Assembly (NCBI GenBank): GCA_018267385.1 | Contig: JAFDYN010000003.1 | Coordinates: forward strand, 262,708-326,707 | Reading direction: 5' to 3' | DNA: 64,000 bases | Source of the DNA: Bacteroidota bacterium | GTDB lineage: Bacteria; Bacteroidota; Bacteroidia; Chitinophagales; LD1 | Part shown: one piece after another, positions 8,912-17,688 of the stretch | How positions within the stretch are numbered: the stretch's first letter is position 1 | Layout: every line of letters begins with the position of its first letter | Notes under the pieces: model-generated | Told to the model about the DNA's origin: nothing | The model's database searches: none | Seen by the model: only the letters and a program-made list of their open reading frames with translations | Translations under genes and position numbers: made by a program

Positions 8912-9099
8912 TGGCCGCGGCGGTCCTTGTAGCGACCGGCGGAGTAGTTATGCTTCAGCGCTTCAGTAGCTTCCTCTACCTCGCGGAGTAGCGAGAGGCG
9001 GTCTTCAGAGATATGGCTGGTAGTGACGTAAGATAGGTTTCGGAGGATCTCGAGTAGGTCAGAGGCTTTGTTGTCTTTGATGTCGAGGAGTACTTTCAT
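8908..9099 (-). CDS. Small antitoxin-like protein, 63 residues, without visible toxin partner
   Basis: Starts MKVLLDIKDNKASDLLEILRN and ends in a basic, Tyr/Arg/His-rich tail. The opening (a short strand with Asp-Asn-Lys followed by an amphipathic helix) resembles small Bacteroidota proteins that accompany RelE/ParE-type toxins. I chose the ATG at 9099; the longer frame back to 9189 adds a stretch that crosses a hairpin. No toxin gene lies upstream or downstream: the next gene downstream is the convergent EEP, overlapping by four bases. It may be an orphan antitoxin or a free-standing regulator. Confidence 0.5.
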   Translation of the reverse strand: MKVLLDIKDNKASDLLEILRNLSYVTTSHISEDRLSLLREVEEATEALKHNYSAGRYKDRRGH

Positions 9100-9190
9100 G
9101 GCCAGGTCATTTAAGGGTTTCGAAATAGAGCCGCATGAAAAAAGCACCAGCACAATTGTCTTCGGGTTTCGTATCTTAAAATTAAACAAT

Positions 9191-9222
9191 ATTTCCCGGC
9201 ATATCCCAACGATCCGGGAAAT
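9191..9222 (-). terminator. Hairpin after the purB operon
   Basis: ATTTCCCGG (9191-9199) pairs with CCGGGAAAT (9214-9222). The run of T on the minus strand is short, so termination is only probable. Confidence 0.4.
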
Positions 9223-9255
9223 TTATTTTGGAGGGTTATAACGAACGTATCCTTA

Positions 9256-9684
9256 TCAGGGGTAAAATAAATGGAGAATTATGATAGGAAGCGTAGCAAA
9301 GCTGAAACTTTCGATTCGGGGCTTATAATAGATGTATTTATCGCCTGGCTCAAGTGATAGCAACGTGACTGTGGGAATAGAAACCATTACTTCTCCCATC
9401 CCCAACTTCTCCAATGTCAATGGGATATACTTGTCATGAATAGAGTCTGCTAGTATAGGGTTAACACAGGCCTGGCATCCGCTATCATTGAAATAGACCA
9501 CGATCAGTGTATCGGAAGATTTTAGCGTATTCTTATTGAGCGTTAGGTGGCAGCCGCTGCCTTCTCTGCAATCCAGTATCATTTTGCCATTCAGATACAC
9601 GTGCCAGAAATCGATCGTATCACATTTTGCGGCAAAGCCGGCAAAAAGAAATAGTACGAGACCTATCACGCGCCTGACTATCAT
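9256..9684 (-). CDS. Exported protein of unknown function
   Basis: A 142-residue protein with an N-terminal hydrophobic signal segment (IGLVLFLFAGFAAKC). It contains several Cys, including SGCQAC and EGSGCH, which might form disulfides in the periplasm. The ATG overlaps the purB stop by four bases (ATGA), so it is expressed from the purB transcript. The spacing FAAKC is not a good lipobox. I do not recognise a family. Confidence 0.6.
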   Translation of the reverse strand: MIVRRVIGLVLFLFAGFAAKCDTIDFWHVYLNGKMILDCREGSGCHLTLNKNTLKSSDTLIVVYFNDSGCQACVNPILADSIHDKYIPLTLEKLGMGEVMVSIPTVTLLSLEPGDKYIYYKPRIESFSFATLPIIILHLFYP

Positions 9685-11021
9685 ATACCAGTATACGTAA
9701 ACGGACTGATCCCCCTCAGCTCCCCTTTCACCACCTCACTCACATCCAGCGTCTCTATGAAGTCGCGGATGTTTTGCTCAGTGATCACTGCGCCGCGTGT
9801 CAGCTCTTTCAGCTTCTCGTACGGCTTAGGGTAGCCCTCGCGGCGGAGGATGGTCTGTATGGCCTCTGCGGCTACGGCCCAGTTGGCGTCGAGGTCGGCC
9901 TTGATAGCTGCTTCATTCAGCAGCAGTTTGCCGAGGCCCTTGTCTATGCTCTTCAGGCTGATGAGCGTGTGCGCTATCGGTACACCCACATTGCGCAGTA
10001 CGGTAGAGTCCGTGAGGTCACGCTGTAGGCGGGAGATAGGCAGTTTGGCAGAGAGGTGCTCGAAGAGTGCATTTGCGATCCCCAGGTTCCCCTCTGCATT
10101 TTCAAAGTCTATCGGGTTCACCTTGTGCGGCATGGCAGAGGAGCCGATCTCACCCGCTTTCACCTGCTGCTTGAAGTAGTCCATGGAGATATAGGTCCAG
10201 ATATCACGGCTCAGGTCTATCAGGATCGTATTGATCCGCTTCAGCGCGTCAAAGAGCGCAGCGAGGTTATCATAGTGCTCTATCTGTGTCGTATAGCGGC
10301 TCCTATCCAGCCCCAGCGTCTCATTGACAAACTGATCTGCAAACGCTACCCAGTCTATCTGTGGGTATGCCACATGATGCGCATTAAAGTTGCCCGTAGC
10401 CCCGCCAAACTTCGCACTATACGGTACAGCACCTAGTTGTGCCACCTGCTTGAGGAGGCGCTCGCTGTAGACCAGTAGCTCCTTGCCCAGGCGGGTAGGA
10501 GAGGCCGGTTGTCCGTGTGTGCGGGCCAGCATCGGCACCTGCGCCCATTGGTGTGCAAACTGTGTGATGGTCGTGATGATCTTGTCCAGCTCCGGTCCAT
10601 ATACATCGCTGATCGCATCGCGCAGCGAGAGCGGTATCGCAGTATTATTGATATCCTGAGAGGTCAGGCCGAAGTGAATGAACTCCAGATGCTGCTCATG
10701 GCCCAGCGCCTTCATCCTATCTTTGATAAAGTACTCCACAGCCTTCACATCGTGATTGGTCGTTTTCTCGTAGACCTTGATAGCCGCCGCATCATCTTCG
10801 CTAAACTCCGCATAGATATTGCGCAGCTCTTTCTTCTCCACGTCACTCAGTGCGCGAAGCTGCGGCAGTGGCACCTCCGTGAGCGCTATGAAGTACTCCA
10901 CCTCTACCAGCACCCGGTATTTCATCAGCCCGTACTCGGAGAAGTAAGGCGCTAGTTCATCTACCTTGCTGCGGTAGCGTCCGTCTATGGGAGAGATAGC
11001 ATTGAGTGGTGTGAGCGACAT
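9681..11021 (-). CDS. purB: Adenylosuccinate lyase
   Basis: A 446-residue cytoplasmic enzyme of de novo purine synthesis; it removes fumarate from SAICAR and from adenylosuccinate. The family signature GSSAMPHKVNPIDFENAEGN lies near residue 290. Other conserved blocks are NAISPIDGRY at the N-terminus, TNHDVKAVEYF, FGLTSQDINNTA and ARTHGQPASPTRLGKE (catalytic His region). Length and N-terminus fit the E. coli-type PurB. Divergent from the gene at 11074. It is followed by a coupled small exported protein of unknown role. Confidence 0.97.
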   Translation of the reverse strand: MSLTPLNAISPIDGRYRSKVDELAPYFSEYGLMKYRVLVEVEYFIALTEVPLPQLRALSDVEKKELRNIYAEFSEDDAAAIKVYEKTTNHDVKAVEYFIKDRMKALGHEQHLEFIHFGLTSQDINNTAIPLSLRDAISDVYGPELDKIITTITQFAHQWAQVPMLARTHGQPASPTRLGKELLVYSERLLKQVAQLGAVPYSAKFGGATGNFNAHHVAYPQIDWVAFADQFVNETLGLDRSRYTTQIEHYDNLAALFDALKRINTILIDLSRDIWTYISMDYFKQQVKAGEIGSSAMPHKVNPIDFENAEGNLGIANALFEHLSAKLPISRLQRDLTDSTVLRNVGVPIAHTLISLKSIDKGLGKLLLNEAAIKADLDANWAVAAEAIQTILRREGYPKPYEKLKELTRGAVITEQNIRDFIETLDVSEVVKGELRGISPFTYTGI

Positions 11022-11038
11022 GGCAGAGATTTTTGTTA

Positions 11039-11046
11039 TAGATTTG
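11039..11046 (+). promoter_or_regulatory. -7 box (TAGATTTG) of the coiled-coil exported protein gene
   Basis: TAGATTTG fits TAnnTTTG and lies 27 bases before the GTG at 11074, in the region shared with divergent purB. No clear -33 box. Confidence 0.45.
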
Positions 11047-11073
11047 GGTCGCTAAAGTAAGCAAAATACAAGA

Positions 11074-12468
11074 GTGCATTTCCTGCGATATCCTTTATTG
11101 TTAGTATTTCTGGTCTGCTGTATGGTCGATCTTTCTGCGCAGCAGGCCAGGGTAAATCTGTCTGTCTCCGCCGCTGGTCGTGCGCTGGATCAAACCCTCA
11201 TCGACCTCTATGAATACAACTCGCCTATCCAGCCGCTGCATACGGATGGGCAGGGTAAAAGTACCTTTCAGATACAACGGGGGAAGGAATACCTTGTAGT
11301 ATTATACAAGTCTGGCTACATCACTCAGGCGATCAGCCTCGCCGATAGCAGGTATGATAAACAGCCGGTGATAGATATCAAGGCAGAACTGCTGAAAGAC
11401 TCTCATGCATCCGACGGCCTCTACTATCACGACCCGCAGCGCCGCATAGAGAGCGATCTCAAACTGACCGGTTTCACAGATGATACCTTTGCACTGGCGG
11501 CCATACCCGCCCACCGCGCCGACTCCATCACCGTGCTCATGAACCGCGCCAAGGCCAATCAGTACCTGCTCGTCTCACGCAGCACCATCAATGCTACGCA
11601 TAATGAAGGTTACTCCCGTCAGGTAGTAGCCGATGTGCAGGCAGAGATGGCCAGCTACAGCGCACAGATCGCCGCCAGCGATGCACGGTATGATTCATTA
11701 TATAAAGAGGAACAAATACACCTAGCAGCCACACAGCGTACTACTGGAGATAAACAATATGATGAGTTATTGGCCGTGCAGCATGACCTGGCCGATAGGC
11801 TAGGGGAGAGGGCTACCTCGCACCTGATGGAGCAGCAGCGCCAGCTGGCACGCGCACGGCTGGATGAGATGAATGCCTTTCGCTACGAGCAGCGCATGAA
11901 TGATGCTCGCGATTCTGCACAGCGCGCACTACTGCGCGATACCATGTGGCAGATGAAGGCCCACGCTGCGCATGACCGCTGGCGCGCGGCAGATGAGAAT
12001 AAGAAGTTTCTCTGGTATAATAAATATCAGACGGACAACTATCAGGAGTATGTAGAGATGCTGCGCCACAGGGAAAAGAAGAACGAACCGCAGCCTACTG
12101 CGAAGGCCACGCCAAAGAAGTCCACACCACCGCATGCAACTACCGCGCTCCGCGATACATCTGATAATCTGTCGAAGCTCTATGAACCAGAGCGCGAGGA
12201 GCAGATAAAGAAAGCACTGGAAGAGGAGGAGCGCTTTAAGAATTACTCAGAGAAAACGGAGAAGCGCAAGATAGATGGCGCAGAACTAACGGTGCAGGAG
12301 ATACGTATATCGGATGATACCTACGAGATGCAGGTGGATAAGAAAGGCAGCAAGAAGTATTTTAAAAACGGGAAGCCTGTCACCGCATTGACCTTTGACT
12401 TTGAGACCAAAAGGAAAATGGTGGACGTGCTGAATGCGATCCGCGAGAGCGATAAACTGGGGCGGTAA
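11074..12468 (+). CDS. Exported coiled-coil protein with an N-terminal carboxypeptidase-like beta domain
   Basis: A 464-residue protein beginning with GTG; only this start gives the signal peptide (LLLVFLVCCMVDLSAQ). Residues 25-105 read as a carboxypeptidase-regulatory-like beta sandwich (GQGKSTFQIQRGKEYLVVLY, KSGYITQAISL). About residues 180-400 are highly charged and helical with many Gln, Arg, Glu and Ala, predicting a long coiled coil. The C-terminus is again beta-rich (YEMQVDKKGSKKYFKNGKPV). Bacteroidota have similar periplasmic proteins of unknown role near the cell envelope. No enzyme motif is seen. Confidence 0.65.
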   Translation: MHFLRYPLLLVFLVCCMVDLSAQQARVNLSVSAAGRALDQTLIDLYEYNSPIQPLHTDGQGKSTFQIQRGKEYLVVLYKSGYITQAISLADSRYDKQPVIDIKAELLKDSHASDGLYYHDPQRRIESDLKLTGFTDDTFALAAIPAHRADSITVLMNRAKANQYLLVSRSTINATHNEGYSRQVVADVQAEMASYSAQIAASDARYDSLYKEEQIHLAATQRTTGDKQYDELLAVQHDLADRLGERATSHLMEQQRQLARARLDEMNAFRYEQRMNDARDSAQRALLRDTMWQMKAHAAHDRWRAADENKKFLWYNKYQTDNYQEYVEMLRHREKKNEPQPTAKATPKKSTPPHATTALRDTSDNLSKLYEPEREEQIKKALEEEERFKNYSEKTEKRKIDGAELTVQEIRISDDTYEMQVDKKGSKKYFKNGKPVTALTFDFETKRKMVDVLNAIRESDKLGR

Positions 12469-12588
12469 ACCTTACAATATATAAGAGGTCTAACGTCCTG
12501 AAATGAATGAGCGAAAAAAGTAAATTGTGTTTTTTGATTTGAAATACTTTCTTTGCCACGCATAAATTTTGCGACCACATCATATATT

Positions 12589-14925
12589 ATGTCGAAAAAC
12601 TTAATCATAGTCGAGTCACCTGCCAAGGCAAAAACCATCAACAAGTTCCTTGGAGATGAGTTCGTAGTATCGTCCAGCTACGGTCACATACGTGACCTGC
12701 CGGACAAAGGTGTGGCCATAGATATCAAAAATAACTACACGCCCCAGTACGAGGTCAATGAAGACAAGGAAAAGGTGATAAAGGAACTGAAGAAGCTCGC
12801 CAAAGGCGCCAAAGACATCTACCTCGCGACGGACGAAGACCGTGAGGGAGAGGCCATAGCATGGCACCTCTGTCACGTACTCGACCTAGATCCTAAGAAA
12901 GCGAAACGCATCACCTACACTGAGATCACCGAGAAAGCCGTCAAGAACGCCGTAGCCAATCCGCGCAAGATCAACCTCGATCTGGTAGACGCGCAGCAGG
13001 CACGCCGTGTGCTGGACCGCCTCGTGGGCTATGAGCTATCACCTGTGCTATGGCGCAAGGTGCGTCCGTCTCTCTCTGCGGGCCGGGTACAGTCGGTGGC
13101 TGTACGCCTCATAGTGGAGCGCGAGCGCGAGATCAAAAACTTCAAGTCTGTCTCTACCTTCAAGATCACCGCCCAGTTTCTGGTAAAGGATGACAAAGGC
13201 AAGACGACGACGCTGAAGGCCGAGAGCACTGCCAAATTTTCCACCGAAGGTGATGCAAACACCTATCTGAATAATCTCATCGGGGCGGCTTTCTCTGTGA
13301 AGGATATAGAGAAGAAACCAGCTAAACGTACACCATCTGCGCCTTTCACCACGTCTACGCTCCAGCAGGAGGCCAGCCGCAAGCTGGGCTTCTCAGTGAC
13401 CAAGACAATGGTCGTAGCGCAGAAGCTCTACGAGGCCGGTCACATCACCTATATGAGAACTGACTCCACCAGCCTCTCTGACCTCGCACTGGCTAATATA
13501 GCTACCGAGATCAAGTCTAAGTATGGCAAGGAGTACCACAAGCAGCGCCAGTTTGCTACCAAGAATGCAAGTGCGCAGGAAGCTCACGAGGCTATCCGTC
13601 CATCGTATATAGAGAACTCTATGGTAGAGGGCGAGCGCGATGAGCAGCGCCTCTATGAGCTGATCTGGAAGCGTACCATCGCTTCACAAATGGGCGATGC
13701 CGAGCTGGAGCGCACCATCATATCTATAGGCAATAATAAGAATAGCGACCTGCTGCAGGCTACAGGCGAGATCGTCGTGTTTGACGGCTTCCTGAAGGTC
13801 TACACAGAGTCTACTGACGAGGATGCTGATGATAACAACGAAGAAGAAGGTAGCGCCACGCTGCTGCCACCGCTGCATAAGGGAGACGGCCTCGACCTCA
13901 AGGAGATGATCGCTACAGAGCGCTTCTCAAAGCCGCTGCCACGCTACACGGAGGCAAGCCTCGTGAAGAAGCTGGAGGAGCTGGGCATAGGTCGCCCGTC
14001 TACCTACGCACCTACTATCGGCACCATACAGAAGCGCCAGTATGTAGTGAAGGAACCACGCGAAGGTGTTGAGCGCGCCTACCGCGTCCTGACACTCAAG
14101 AGTGACAAGATCAGCAAGGTAGAAAAGACAGAGATCACCGGTGCGGAGAAGAACAAGCTTTTTCCTACAGATATAGGCAATCTGGTGAATGACTTCCTCG
14201 TGGAGAATTTCAATCAGGTGCTGGACTTCGGGTTCACCGCTGATGTAGAGAAGCAGTTTGACGAGATAGCCGAGGGCCACAAAGCCTGGAGCAAGATGAT
14301 AGATGAGTTCTACAAGCCGTTCCACCAGACTGTAGAGACTACTACCAAGGAATCGAAGAAAGTGACAGGGGAGCGTCTCCTCGGCGAGGACCCAGCTACC
14401 GGCAAACCGGTACTGGCCAAGATGGGCCGCTACGGTGCCATGATACAGATAGGAGCTACCGAGAGCGAGGAGAAGCCACGCTTCGCCAAGCTGCGTGCCA
14501 ATCAGTCTATAGAGACCATTACTTTTGATGAAGCGATGGAGCTCTTCAAACTGCCACGTGAGGTGGGTGAGTTTGAGGACAAGGTGATCAAGGTGAGCAT
14601 AGGCCGCTTCGGGCCGTATGTACAGCATGATAGCAAGTTCGTCTCTCTCAAGAAGGAGCAAGACCCATATACCATCACTCATGAGGAAGCAGTAGAGCTG
14701 ATCAAGGCCAAGCGCGAAGCCGATGCCAATAAGTTCATAGCTGAGTTCAAAGAGCATGATATACAGATACTCAATGGTCGCTTCGGTCCATATATCAAGA
14801 AGGGCAAGGACAACTACAAGATACCAAAGGGCATGACCGCCGAGACACTGACCGAGGCAGAGGTGCTGGAGATAGTGAAGGGTGGCCCTGCTAAAAAGTC
14901 TCCGAGAGGCCGCGCCAAAAAATAG
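12589..14925 (+). CDS. topA: DNA topoisomerase I
   Basis: A 778-residue type IA topoisomerase that relaxes negative supercoils. The Toprim domain comes first (IVESPAKAKTINKFLG, ATDEDREGEAIAWHL with the acidic metal-binding residues). The cleavage domain carries the active-site Tyr at residue 288 in GHITYMRTDSTSLS. The usual C-terminal zinc fingers are absent and replaced by repeated topoisomerase C-terminal modules (GRYGAMIQIG, IGRFGPYVQHD, GRFGPYIKKG) and a basic end (KKSPRGRAKK), the usual form in Bacteroidota. The ATG at 12589 places SKNLIIVESPAKAKT at the N-terminus as in the family. Confidence 0.97.
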   Translation: MSKNLIIVESPAKAKTINKFLGDEFVVSSSYGHIRDLPDKGVAIDIKNNYTPQYEVNEDKEKVIKELKKLAKGAKDIYLATDEDREGEAIAWHLCHVLDLDPKKAKRITYTEITEKAVKNAVANPRKINLDLVDAQQARRVLDRLVGYELSPVLWRKVRPSLSAGRVQSVAVRLIVEREREIKNFKSVSTFKITAQFLVKDDKGKTTTLKAESTAKFSTEGDANTYLNNLIGAAFSVKDIEKKPAKRTPSAPFTTSTLQQEASRKLGFSVTKTMVVAQKLYEAGHITYMRTDSTSLSDLALANIATEIKSKYGKEYHKQRQFATKNASAQEAHEAIRPSYIENSMVEGERDEQRLYELIWKRTIASQMGDAELERTIISIGNNKNSDLLQATGEIVVFDGFLKVYTESTDEDADDNNEEEGSATLLPPLHKGDGLDLKEMIATERFSKPLPRYTEASLVKKLEELGIGRPSTYAPTIGTIQKRQYVVKEPREGVERAYRVLTLKSDKISKVEKTEITGAEKNKLFPTDIGNLVNDFLVENFNQVLDFGFTADVEKQFDEIAEGHKAWSKMIDEFYKPFHQTVETTTKESKKVTGERLLGEDPATGKPVLAKMGRYGAMIQIGATESEEKPRFAKLRANQSIETITFDEAMELFKLPREVGEFEDKVIKVSIGRFGPYVQHDSKFVSLKKEQDPYTITHEEAVELIKAKREADANKFIAEFKEHDIQILNGRFGPYIKKGKDNYKIPKGMTAETLTEAEVLEIVKGGPAKKSPRGRAKK

Positions 14926-14930
14926 TGTTG

Positions 14931-15806
14931 ATGCTGCCCTCTGAGTCTGAGATACATGCCCTGGTCCAGCTGCTGGACGATAGTGATAAGGAAGTGCGTT
15001 CGCACGTTTACTCCCGTATCAAGAGTTTTGGGGTAGATGTGATTCCTGCGCTGGAGGGTGCCTGGACCGTAGAGCTCAATGCCCTGCAGCATGACCGCCT
15101 GGAAGAGTTGATACGCGATATCCATTTTCAGGTGGTAGTGGACGAGCTGGAGGCCTGGGTGAGCTCCATAGATCAGGACCTGCTGCTAGGTTTTTATATC
15201 CTGTCAAAGTACTTTAATCCCGAGCTGGACTATGATGTGGTACAGAAGCAAGTCTTTCGTACACGACAGTCTATCTGGCTGGAGATGAACTACAATCAGA
15301 CACCTCTGGAGCAGATTCAGATATTCAATCAGATATTCTACGGCTATCATGGCTACAGCGGCGTGCAGCTGTCTGAGCATTTCAAGGATTATACACTGGA
15401 TCATCTGCTGGAGACCAAGAACGGCACCTCGATAGCCCTAGGTATCCTCTATCAGATCATAGCCCGCGATCTCAACCTCCCGGTCTACGGTGTGCCCCTG
15501 ATCAAATTCTTTGTGAGCTGCTTTTGCAAGCGTACCATTGGCGACTTCTCAGAGCCCACGGCCAATGAAGGTGAGATCATGTTCTATATCAATCCTGTCA
15601 ACCGCGGTTCCCTCTTTTCCAAAAACGAGATCAAAGAATACCTCGACAAGATGAAACTGGAAGAGGAGCCCAGGTACTACGCACCCGCCAGCAATAAAGC
15701 TATCCTCACAGAACTACTCACATACTTTGCCGAGCTGGCTTCTTTCAAGTCTGACGCGCAGAAAGAAACAGACTTCGCCAAGCTGCTGCGCATCTTAAAT
15801 AGCTAA
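14931..15806 (+). CDS. SirB1/transglutaminase-like family protein
   Basis: A protein of about 291 residues with a SirB1-type transglutaminase-like domain. The core reads GYHGYSGVQLSEHF, then LLETKNGTSIALGILYQIIARDLNLPVYGVPL, the usual family block with ARxLxLPVxGV. The catalytic Cys of true transglutaminases is not obvious here (Thr-Ser in the corresponding NGTSIALG), so enzymatic activity is doubtful. The first 90 residues are helical and may form a HEAT-like arm. It starts immediately after topA (a GTG at 14925 overlaps the topA stop, an ATG is at 14931) and is likely cotranscribed with it. Confidence 0.7.
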   Translation: MLPSESEIHALVQLLDDSDKEVRSHVYSRIKSFGVDVIPALEGAWTVELNALQHDRLEELIRDIHFQVVVDELEAWVSSIDQDLLLGFYILSKYFNPELDYDVVQKQVFRTRQSIWLEMNYNQTPLEQIQIFNQIFYGYHGYSGVQLSEHFKDYTLDHLLETKNGTSIALGILYQIIARDLNLPVYGVPLIKFFVSCFCKRTIGDFSEPTANEGEIMFYINPVNRGSLFSKNEIKEYLDKMKLEEEPRYYAPASNKAILTELLTYFAELASFKSDAQKETDFAKLLRILNS

Positions 15807-15854
15807 ATAAATTGTATTAAAGCCTTCAATTTCGGGAGAACAGAAGGAGCTAAA

Positions 15855-15881
15855 TAAAAAAGCCTCCCTTTGCAGAGAGGC
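15855..15881 (-). terminator. Rho-independent terminator after the Spy-like gene
   Basis: GCCTC (15862-15866) pairs with GAGGC (15877-15881); on the minus strand the hairpin is followed by a run of T. It ends the gene at 15907 and lies downstream of the plus-strand SirB1-like gene. Confidence 0.75.
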
Positions 15882-15906
15882 ATTATCTAAAGTATGTTAT
15901 CTGTGA

Positions 15907-16383
15907 TTACTTGCCTGCCGGAGCGGCTGCAGGTGCACCACCGTTTTGCTGGCTGCGCTGCTGCCTTCTTTCTTCTCTTTGGGCTTTCTGCGCTGCCTGG
16001 TACTTGTCAAATAGTTCCTTACCCATCGCTTCTTCCAGGCCCTTCTTGTGTGCCTGTTGCAGATCCCTCATTTTAGCCTGCATATCTGCGCGCTGCGCGT
16101 CCTGCTGCTCTTTGGACTGGTCCTTCAGGTCATTCTTCATGGCCATCCTTTTAGCATTGAAGTCTGTATTTACAGCCAGTACTTTGTCGTACTTATCGCC
16201 CAGTGGTACGAGGCTATTCATCTGGTCTGTTTCACGCTTTGCGCGATCTTCGGCAGTGAGCGGTTTGCGCTGACCTTGTGACATACGTGGATTGGGCTGG
16301 CCAGCCGGAGCTGCCTGATCTGCCTGTGCAAAGGTAGCGGCGGAGAGGAGCAGTGCTGCGACTGCAGTCATCATTCTTTTCAT
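15907..16383 (-). CDS. Periplasmic Spy/DUF4890-like protein
   Basis: A 158-residue protein with a signal peptide ending in AATFAQ. The rest is Gln-, Lys-, Arg- and Ala-rich helix with the pattern LTAEDRAKRETDQMNSLVPL, then DKYDKVLAVNTDFNAKR and GKELFDKYQAAQ, which matches the helical hairpins of Spy/CpxP-like or DUF4890 proteins. These act in the periplasm, as chaperones or metal/stress sensors in the best-known cases. The start is set at 16383, where the signal peptide begins; an in-frame extension to 16476 adds an unlikely N-terminus. Confidence 0.65.
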   Translation of the reverse strand: MKRMMTAVAALLLSAATFAQADQAAPAGQPNPRMSQGQRKPLTAEDRAKRETDQMNSLVPLGDKYDKVLAVNTDFNAKRMAMKNDLKDQSKEQQDAQRADMQAKMRDLQQAHKKGLEEAMGKELFDKYQAAQKAQREERRQQRSQQNGGAPAAAPAGK

Positions 16384-16513
16384 GTTGCTTGTTTTTTTGA
16401 TTGTGAGTATGATTTCAATTGGTTTGCCAAGTTTAAAGATAAGCAGGGGATTTAACAAATGTATGGAATTCGGCACGGCATAGAAATGCGTCGGTATAAG
16501 CCTTTTACACTCC

Positions 16514-16933
16514 CTATGGCCGGCAACCCTGCATCATTTTGACCACTGCCTCAGATTTATATTGCCGGTCTGTGTGTACCATCTCGCTGGCCAGGTAGTT
16601 CATCAGGTTGGTCATTTCTATATCTGTCATCGCGGTAGGATACATAGGCTGGTCGTAGGTTTTACCATTTACGGTCATCGGCCTGCTCATGCCCCTGAGT
16701 ATCCAGCATGGCAGGGAGTCAAACTGCGCGCGGGCCAGGTCTGCATCGGCCAGTGGTGGCACCAGTTGTAGTATGCCCTCTCCTTGCTCACCATGGCAGG
16801 AAGCGCAGTGATCCAGGTATACATATCGCCCGGGATGATCGTAGGCAGAGTGAAAGAAAGTCATGTACAGGAAGAATAGAACGCAGGCAAGCGGCACTAC
16901 TATCAGTATAGTGCGGAGTATCTTACTTTTCAT
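16514..16933 (-). CDS. Membrane-anchored c-type cytochrome
   Basis: A 139-residue protein with an uncleaved N-terminal anchor (residues 9-28) and one haem c site, CASCH at residues 43-47. The axial Met is probably in DQPMYPTAMTD (Met97 or Met102). The start overlaps the end of the SCO family gene by 11 bases, so the two are translationally coupled. SCO proteins help load copper into cytochrome oxidase, so a role as a small electron carrier to or near a terminal oxidase is reasonable, but no oxidase gene is in the window. Confidence 0.85.
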   Translation of the reverse strand: MKSKILRTILIVVPLACVLFFLYMTFFHSAYDHPGRYVYLDHCASCHGEQGEGILQLVPPLADADLARAQFDSLPCWILRGMSRPMTVNGKTYDQPMYPTAMTDIEMTNLMNYLASEMVHTDRQYKSEAVVKMMQGCRP

Positions 16934-17552
16934 GCAGCAGCAGTTCGATATCGTTCATCAGTTTCTCGGTGCCCTCATCTGTGGTACCATCATAGTAGCC
17001 GCGTATATAGCGCCTGGTATCTATCAGAATGAAGTTGCCATCATGCACGAATCCACCGGGTGAGTCTTTGTCTTCCTTGGCATAAGCCAGGTAGTGGTCT
17101 GCCATCGCGTAGATACTGTCCTTATCACCGGTCAGGAAGAGCCACTTAGTATTATCTATGTTCAGCTTTTCTGCATACAGCCTGAGCGCCGGGAAGGTAT
17201 CCCGCTCAGGGTCTATGCTGTGCGAGAGGATTAGCACCCCTTTATCACTGTACTTCGCATATACTTTGTGCAGCTCGGCTTTCATCTTAGGGCAGATAGA
17301 TGGGCAATGCGTAAAGAAAAAGTCTACAACATAGATATGGCCCGATACGGTGCCTGTATCTACCACATGGCCATACTGGTCTATCAGGCGGAAGGGGGGT
17401 ATCACCGCAGTGACCGTATCATAGACATCTTGCCCGCCTACAGTCTCGTGGTGTACTACGGTTTCACCCAGTACCTTGAGCCTGGGTTCAGGGGTGGGCT
17501 TGCAGGAGGTCAGAGCCAACAGTATAACCGGGATGATGTAAATACCTCTCAT
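16923..17552 (-). CDS. SCO1/SenC family copper chaperone lipoprotein
   Basis: A 209-residue lipoprotein (lipobox LTSC, lipid Cys at residue 17) with a thioredoxin-like fold. The copper ligands are present: CPSIC (Cys83 and Cys87 in FFTHCPSICPKM) and the distal His in GGFVHDGNFILID. Such proteins deliver copper to, or maintain thiols of, the CuA site of cytochrome c oxidase. I chose the ATG at 17552: the in-frame TTG at 17561 lies inside a -7 box (TACATTTG). Forms an operon with the following cytochrome c. Confidence 0.88.
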   Translation of the reverse strand: MRGIYIIPVILLALTSCKPTPEPRLKVLGETVVHHETVGGQDVYDTVTAVIPPFRLIDQYGHVVDTGTVSGHIYVVDFFFTHCPSICPKMKAELHKVYAKYSDKGVLILSHSIDPERDTFPALRLYAEKLNIDNTKWLFLTGDKDSIYAMADHYLAYAKEDKDSPGGFVHDGNFILIDTRRYIRGYYDGTTDEGTEKLMNDIELLLHEK

Positions 17553-17558
17553 AGCTGG

Positions 17559-17566
17559 CAAATGTA
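17559..17566 (-). promoter_or_regulatory. -7 box (TACATTTG) of the SCO/cytochrome operon
   Basis: TACATTTG on the minus strand ends six bases before the ATG at 17552. The -33 region has no clear TTTG. Confidence 0.5.
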
Positions 17567-17636
17567 TATCAAAATCAGGGCCTGAGCGACCATCTGGTAT
17601 CCTTTAGGATACTTTTTGATTATGATTATTATCTGG

Positions 17637-17668
17637 TTTGAAAAGCCACCGCCTTTAGCGTAGTTTTG
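17637..17668 (+). promoter_or_regulatory. lipA promoter
   Basis: TTTG (17637-17640), exactly 20 bases, TAGTTTTG (17661-17668): a full match to the Bacteroidota housekeeping promoter. The ATG follows 20 bases later. Confidence 0.7.
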
Positions 17669-17688
17669 CCTTCTTTCAGAGCTGTACT

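Noticed and set aside
13927..14757. 276-codon open frame antisense to topA
   Set aside because: Leu, Tyr and His-rich shadow of a GC-balanced coding region, with no motif.
17553..17561. Upstream TTG start of the SCO gene
   Set aside because: The TTG is part of the TACATTTG promoter box; the ATG at 17552 gives a complete lipoprotein signal.
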